The translations under genes and the position numbers were made by a program. The notes beneath the pieces are model-generated. The model had not been told where the DNA came from. It did no database searches and worked only from the letters and a program-made list of their open reading frames with translations. A DNA stretch of 64,000 nt from Fluviicoccus keumensis. GTDB taxonomy: Bacteria; Pseudomonadota; Gammaproteobacteria; Pseudomonadales; Moraxellaceae. The stretch lies in the NCBI RefSeq assembly GCF_004217445.1, contig NZ_SHKX01000016.1, positions 62,001 through 126,000 on the forward strand. Direction: 5' to 3'. Positions 61,866 through 64,000 of the stretch are shown here, one piece after another. The number at the start of each line of letters is the position of its first letter. Positions within the stretch are counted from its first letter, which is position 1.

Positions 61866-61932
61866 GGCTTCATCCATGAGCAATAGTCAGGGAACGATAA
61901 CAAAACGGCTTCGGACCACCAAGCCCGGCGCA

Positions 61933-61960
61933 ATAAAAAGGCCGCCCGGAGGCGGCCTCG
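61933..61960 (-). terminator. Rho-independent terminator of serA
   Basis: On the minus strand GAGGCCGCC-TCCG-GGCGGCCTTTTTATTG forms a 7-bp GC stem followed by a U tract, 17 bases beyond the serA stop. Confidence 0.92.
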
Positions 61961-61976
61961 TCCGGCGCTGGACGGC

Positions 61977-63206
61977 TTAGTAAAGCACGCGGGTCCGGAT
62001 GGTGCCGTCAATTTCCTGCAGCTTTTGCAGGGCGACGGTGGAGTAGTCGGCATCGACATCCATCACCAGGTAGCCGATGGCTTCGTTGGTCATCAGGCTC
62101 TGGGCGGAAATGTTGATGTTGTTCTCGGCGAACACGCGGTTGATGGCGGACAGCACGCCCGGCACGTTCTTGTGGATGTGCAGCAGGCGATGCTTGCCCG
62201 GCTGCAGCGGAATCGCCACTTCCGGGAAGTTCACGGCCGACAGCGTGGTGCCTGTGTCGGAATAGCGGGCGAACTTCTCGGCTACTTCCAGACCGATGTT
62301 GGCCTGGGCTTCCAGCGTGGAACCGCCGATGTGCGGGGTGAGGATGACGTTGTCGAACTTGCGCAGCGGCGACAGGAATTCCTCGTCGTTGGCCTTCGGC
62401 TCCTTGGGGAACACGTCAATGGCGGCGCCGGCGATATGACCGCTTTCCAGCGCGGCGGCCAGGGCGTCGATATCCACGCAGGTGCCGCGAGCGGCGTTGA
62501 TGAAGATGCCGCCCTTCTTCATTTTGGCGAACTGTTCGGCGCGCATCATGTTCTTGGTGGAGGGCAGTTCCGGTACGTGCAGCGAGACAACATCGGCGGT
62601 GGACAGCAGTTCGTCCATGGCGCCGACCTGGCGGGCGTTGCCCAGCGGCAGCTTGGTGACCACGTCAAAGTAGATGACCTGCATGCCCAGCGACTCGGCC
62701 AGCACCGACAGTTGCGAGCCGATGGAGCCGTAGCCGACGATACCCAGGGTCTTGCCGCGGGTTTCGTAGGAGCCTTCCGCCGACTTCGACCAGCCGCCGC
62801 GATGCACCAGCGCGTTCTTCTCGGGGATGCCGCGCAGCATCAGGATGGCTTCGGCCAGCACCAGTTCGGCCACGGAGCGGGTGTTGGAGTAGGGGGCGTT
62901 GAACACAGGAATGCCGCGCTCCATGGCCGCCTTCAGGTTGACCTGGTTGGTGCCGATGCAGAAGCAGCCGATGGAAATCAGCTTGTTAGCGGCGGCCAGC
63001 ACCTTTTCGGTGACCTGAGTGCGGGAGCGGATGCCCAGGAAGTGCGCGTCCTTGATCTTTTCGATCAGGGCATCTTCGTCCAGCGCGCCGCGCAGGTATT
63101 CAATATTGGTGTAGCCATTGTTGCTCAGCACGTCGAGGGCGTTCTTGTGCACGCCTTCCAGCAGCAGGAAGCGGATCTTGGCTTTGTCGAGGGAGAGTTG
63201 GCTCAT
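61977..63206 (-). CDS. serA: D-3-phosphoglycerate dehydrogenase
   Basis: First enzyme of serine biosynthesis; it oxidises 3-phosphoglycerate and can reduce 2-oxoglutarate to D-2-hydroxyglutarate. From ATG 63206 it has 409 residues, the E. coli-type length with a C-terminal ACT domain (HIHKNVPGVLSAINRVFAENNINI). Rossmann motif LGIVGYGSIGSQLS; catalytic His in ILTPHIGGSTLEAQ; Arg in INAARGTCVD; Glu in AAIDVFPKEPKAN. It is divergent from a D-2-hydroxyglutarate dehydrogenase-like gene that would recycle its by-product. Confidence 0.96.
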   Translation of the reverse strand: MSQLSLDKAKIRFLLLEGVHKNALDVLSNNGYTNIEYLRGALDEDALIEKIKDAHFLGIRSRTQVTEKVLAAANKLISIGCFCIGTNQVNLKAAMERGIPVFNAPYSNTRSVAELVLAEAILMLRGIPEKNALVHRGGWSKSAEGSYETRGKTLGIVGYGSIGSQLSVLAESLGMQVIYFDVVTKLPLGNARQVGAMDELLSTADVVSLHVPELPSTKNMMRAEQFAKMKKGGIFINAARGTCVDIDALAAALESGHIAGAAIDVFPKEPKANDEEFLSPLRKFDNVILTPHIGGSTLEAQANIGLEVAEKFARYSDTGTTLSAVNFPEVAIPLQPGKHRLLHIHKNVPGVLSAINRVFAENNINISAQSLMTNEAIGYLVMDVDADYSTVALQKLQEIDGTIRTRVLY

Positions 63207-63290
63207 GGGTGCGGTTCCTGAAGGCCGAAAATTCAAGCCGCATATGATACCATAAACGCCTTGCCAAACCACGTGATTTCAGGATACGCC

Positions 63291-64000
63291 ATGCTGACCC
63301 CTTCCGCCCTTCACCAGCTCCAAGCCATTGTCGGGGAAACCCGCGTCAAGACTGATGCCGACAGCCTGAAAACCTGGGGTGTTGACTGGACCAAGCACTT
63401 CACGCCCGCCGCGTCCGCCATTGTTTTTCCGGCCACGACGGAAGAAGTCCAGGCCATTGTCCGCCTGGCCAACGTTGAGAAGTTCGCACTGGTGCCGTCC
63501 GGCGGCCGCACCGGCCTGTCCGCCGGGGCGGTCGCGGCCAGCGGCGAGGTGGTGATCAGCTTCGATCGCATGAACAAGGTACTGGAATTCCACGCCGCCG
63601 ACCGGCTGGTGCGGGTGCAGGCCGGGGTCGTCACCGAGCAGCTGCAGCAATATGCCGATGAACAGGATCTCTATTATCCGGTGGACTTCGCCTCGGCCGG
63701 TTCCAGCCAGATCGGCGGCAACATCGGCACCAACGCCGGCGGCATCAAGGTGATCCGCTACGGCATGACCCGCAACTGGGTGCTGGGCCTCACCGTCGTC
63801 ACCGGCAAGGGCGATATCCTGCGCCTGAACAAGGGCATGATCAAGAACGCCACCGGCTATGACCTGCGTCACCTCTTTATCGGCGCCGAAGGCACGCTGG
63901 GCTTTGTCACCGAGGCCGAGATCAAGCTGGAGCGCAAGCCGCGTAACCTGAAAGTGATGGTGCTGGGCACCCCGGACTTCGCGTCGGTAATGAACATCCT
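63291..64000 (+). CDS. FAD-binding oxidase, D-2-hydroxyglutarate dehydrogenase-like (partial)
   Basis: The first 236 residues of a VAO/PCMH flavoprotein; the C-terminus lies beyond the window. The FAD-binding segments VPSGGRTGLSAGAVA, DFASAGSSQIGGNIGTNAGGIKVIRYG and NATGYDLRHLFIGAEGTLGFVTEAEIKLERKP are those of D-lactate/D-2-hydroxyacid dehydrogenases. The divergent serA partner points to D-2-hydroxyglutarate dehydrogenase, as described in Pseudomonas. Glycolate or D-lactate dehydrogenase is the alternative. ATG 63291 begins 84 bases from the serA start. Confidence 0.88.
   Translation, partial: MLTPSALHQLQAIVGETRVKTDADSLKTWGVDWTKHFTPAASAIVFPATTEEVQAIVRLANVEKFALVPSGGRTGLSAGAVAASGEVVISFDRMNKVLEFHAADRLVRVQAGVVTEQLQQYADEQDLYYPVDFASAGSSQIGGNIGTNAGGIKVIRYGMTRNWVLGLTVVTGKGDILRLNKGMIKNATGYDLRHLFIGAEGTLGFVTEAEIKLERKPRNLKVMVLGTPDFASVMNI

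Overview
The window reads as a chromosomal segment of a high-GC gammaproteobacterium, most likely a Pseudomonadales-type lipid- or hydrocarbon-using organism. The evidence is indirect. EF-P carries arginine at position 32 beside the EarP rhamnosyltransferase. serA stands head-to-head with a D-2-hydroxyglutarate dehydrogenase-like gene, as in Pseudomonas. There is a TIGR02647 protein, a LpoB/COG3014 pair, a bamD-rluD divergon, an AlmA-like long-chain alkane monooxygenase, and many lipid-type enzymes. No rRNA or tRNA gene was seen, and the species cannot be named.

Layout. 0-6.7 kb: acetyl-CoA synthetase, a REP-like palindrome, a patatin phospholipase, an LprI-like membrane protein and an AlmA-type flavin monooxygenase. 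6.8-8.2 kb: a small AT-rich island with a PD-(D/E)XK (Mrr-like) nuclease. 8.3-17.1 kb: Metal_hydrol protein, nitroreductase, DUF3142 protein and its coupled partner, alpha/beta hydrolase, MaoC protein divergent from an AraC regulator, and a SnoaL-like protein. 17.2-26.5 kb: MltA, earP-efp, two SDR enzymes, a 40-residue Cys protein, RlmA and a serine hydrolase. 26.7-33.7 kb: MFS exporter, AraC regulator, an exported redox operon (cytochrome c, FAD oxidase, DSD1-like PLP protein), small proteins and CopZ. 33.9-41.0 kb: a soluble CBS-histidine kinase with a tandem-receiver response regulator, CstA-YbdD, and an OsmC-YcaO fusion.

41.2-47.9 kb is accessory. It holds a MerR regulator with a detached copy of its own C-terminal domain, a GIY-YIG nuclease, two unrecognised exported proteins and two AT-rich membrane-protein genes. 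A 24-base sequence is repeated exactly at the left edges of this AT-rich stretch and of the 6.8-kb island. A second imperfect repeat occurs twice inside the larger island.

47.9-64 kb returns to core-like content: lysozyme-like protein, ArsR, ketopantoate-reductase-like protein, a secreted lipase, a divergent lipase-chaperone-like protein, OsmC, BamD, RluD, LpoB, COG3014 lipoprotein, START protein, a DUF3857/transglutaminase operon, SerA, and the first part of a D-2-hydroxyglutarate dehydrogenase-like gene. The most notable regulatory finding is a cyclic-di-GMP (GEMM-I) riboswitch in the leader of the secreted lipase, recognised by its conserved core, a GNRA tetraloop hairpin and a compensatory base change.

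All family calls are by eye from sequence motifs; no database search was run.
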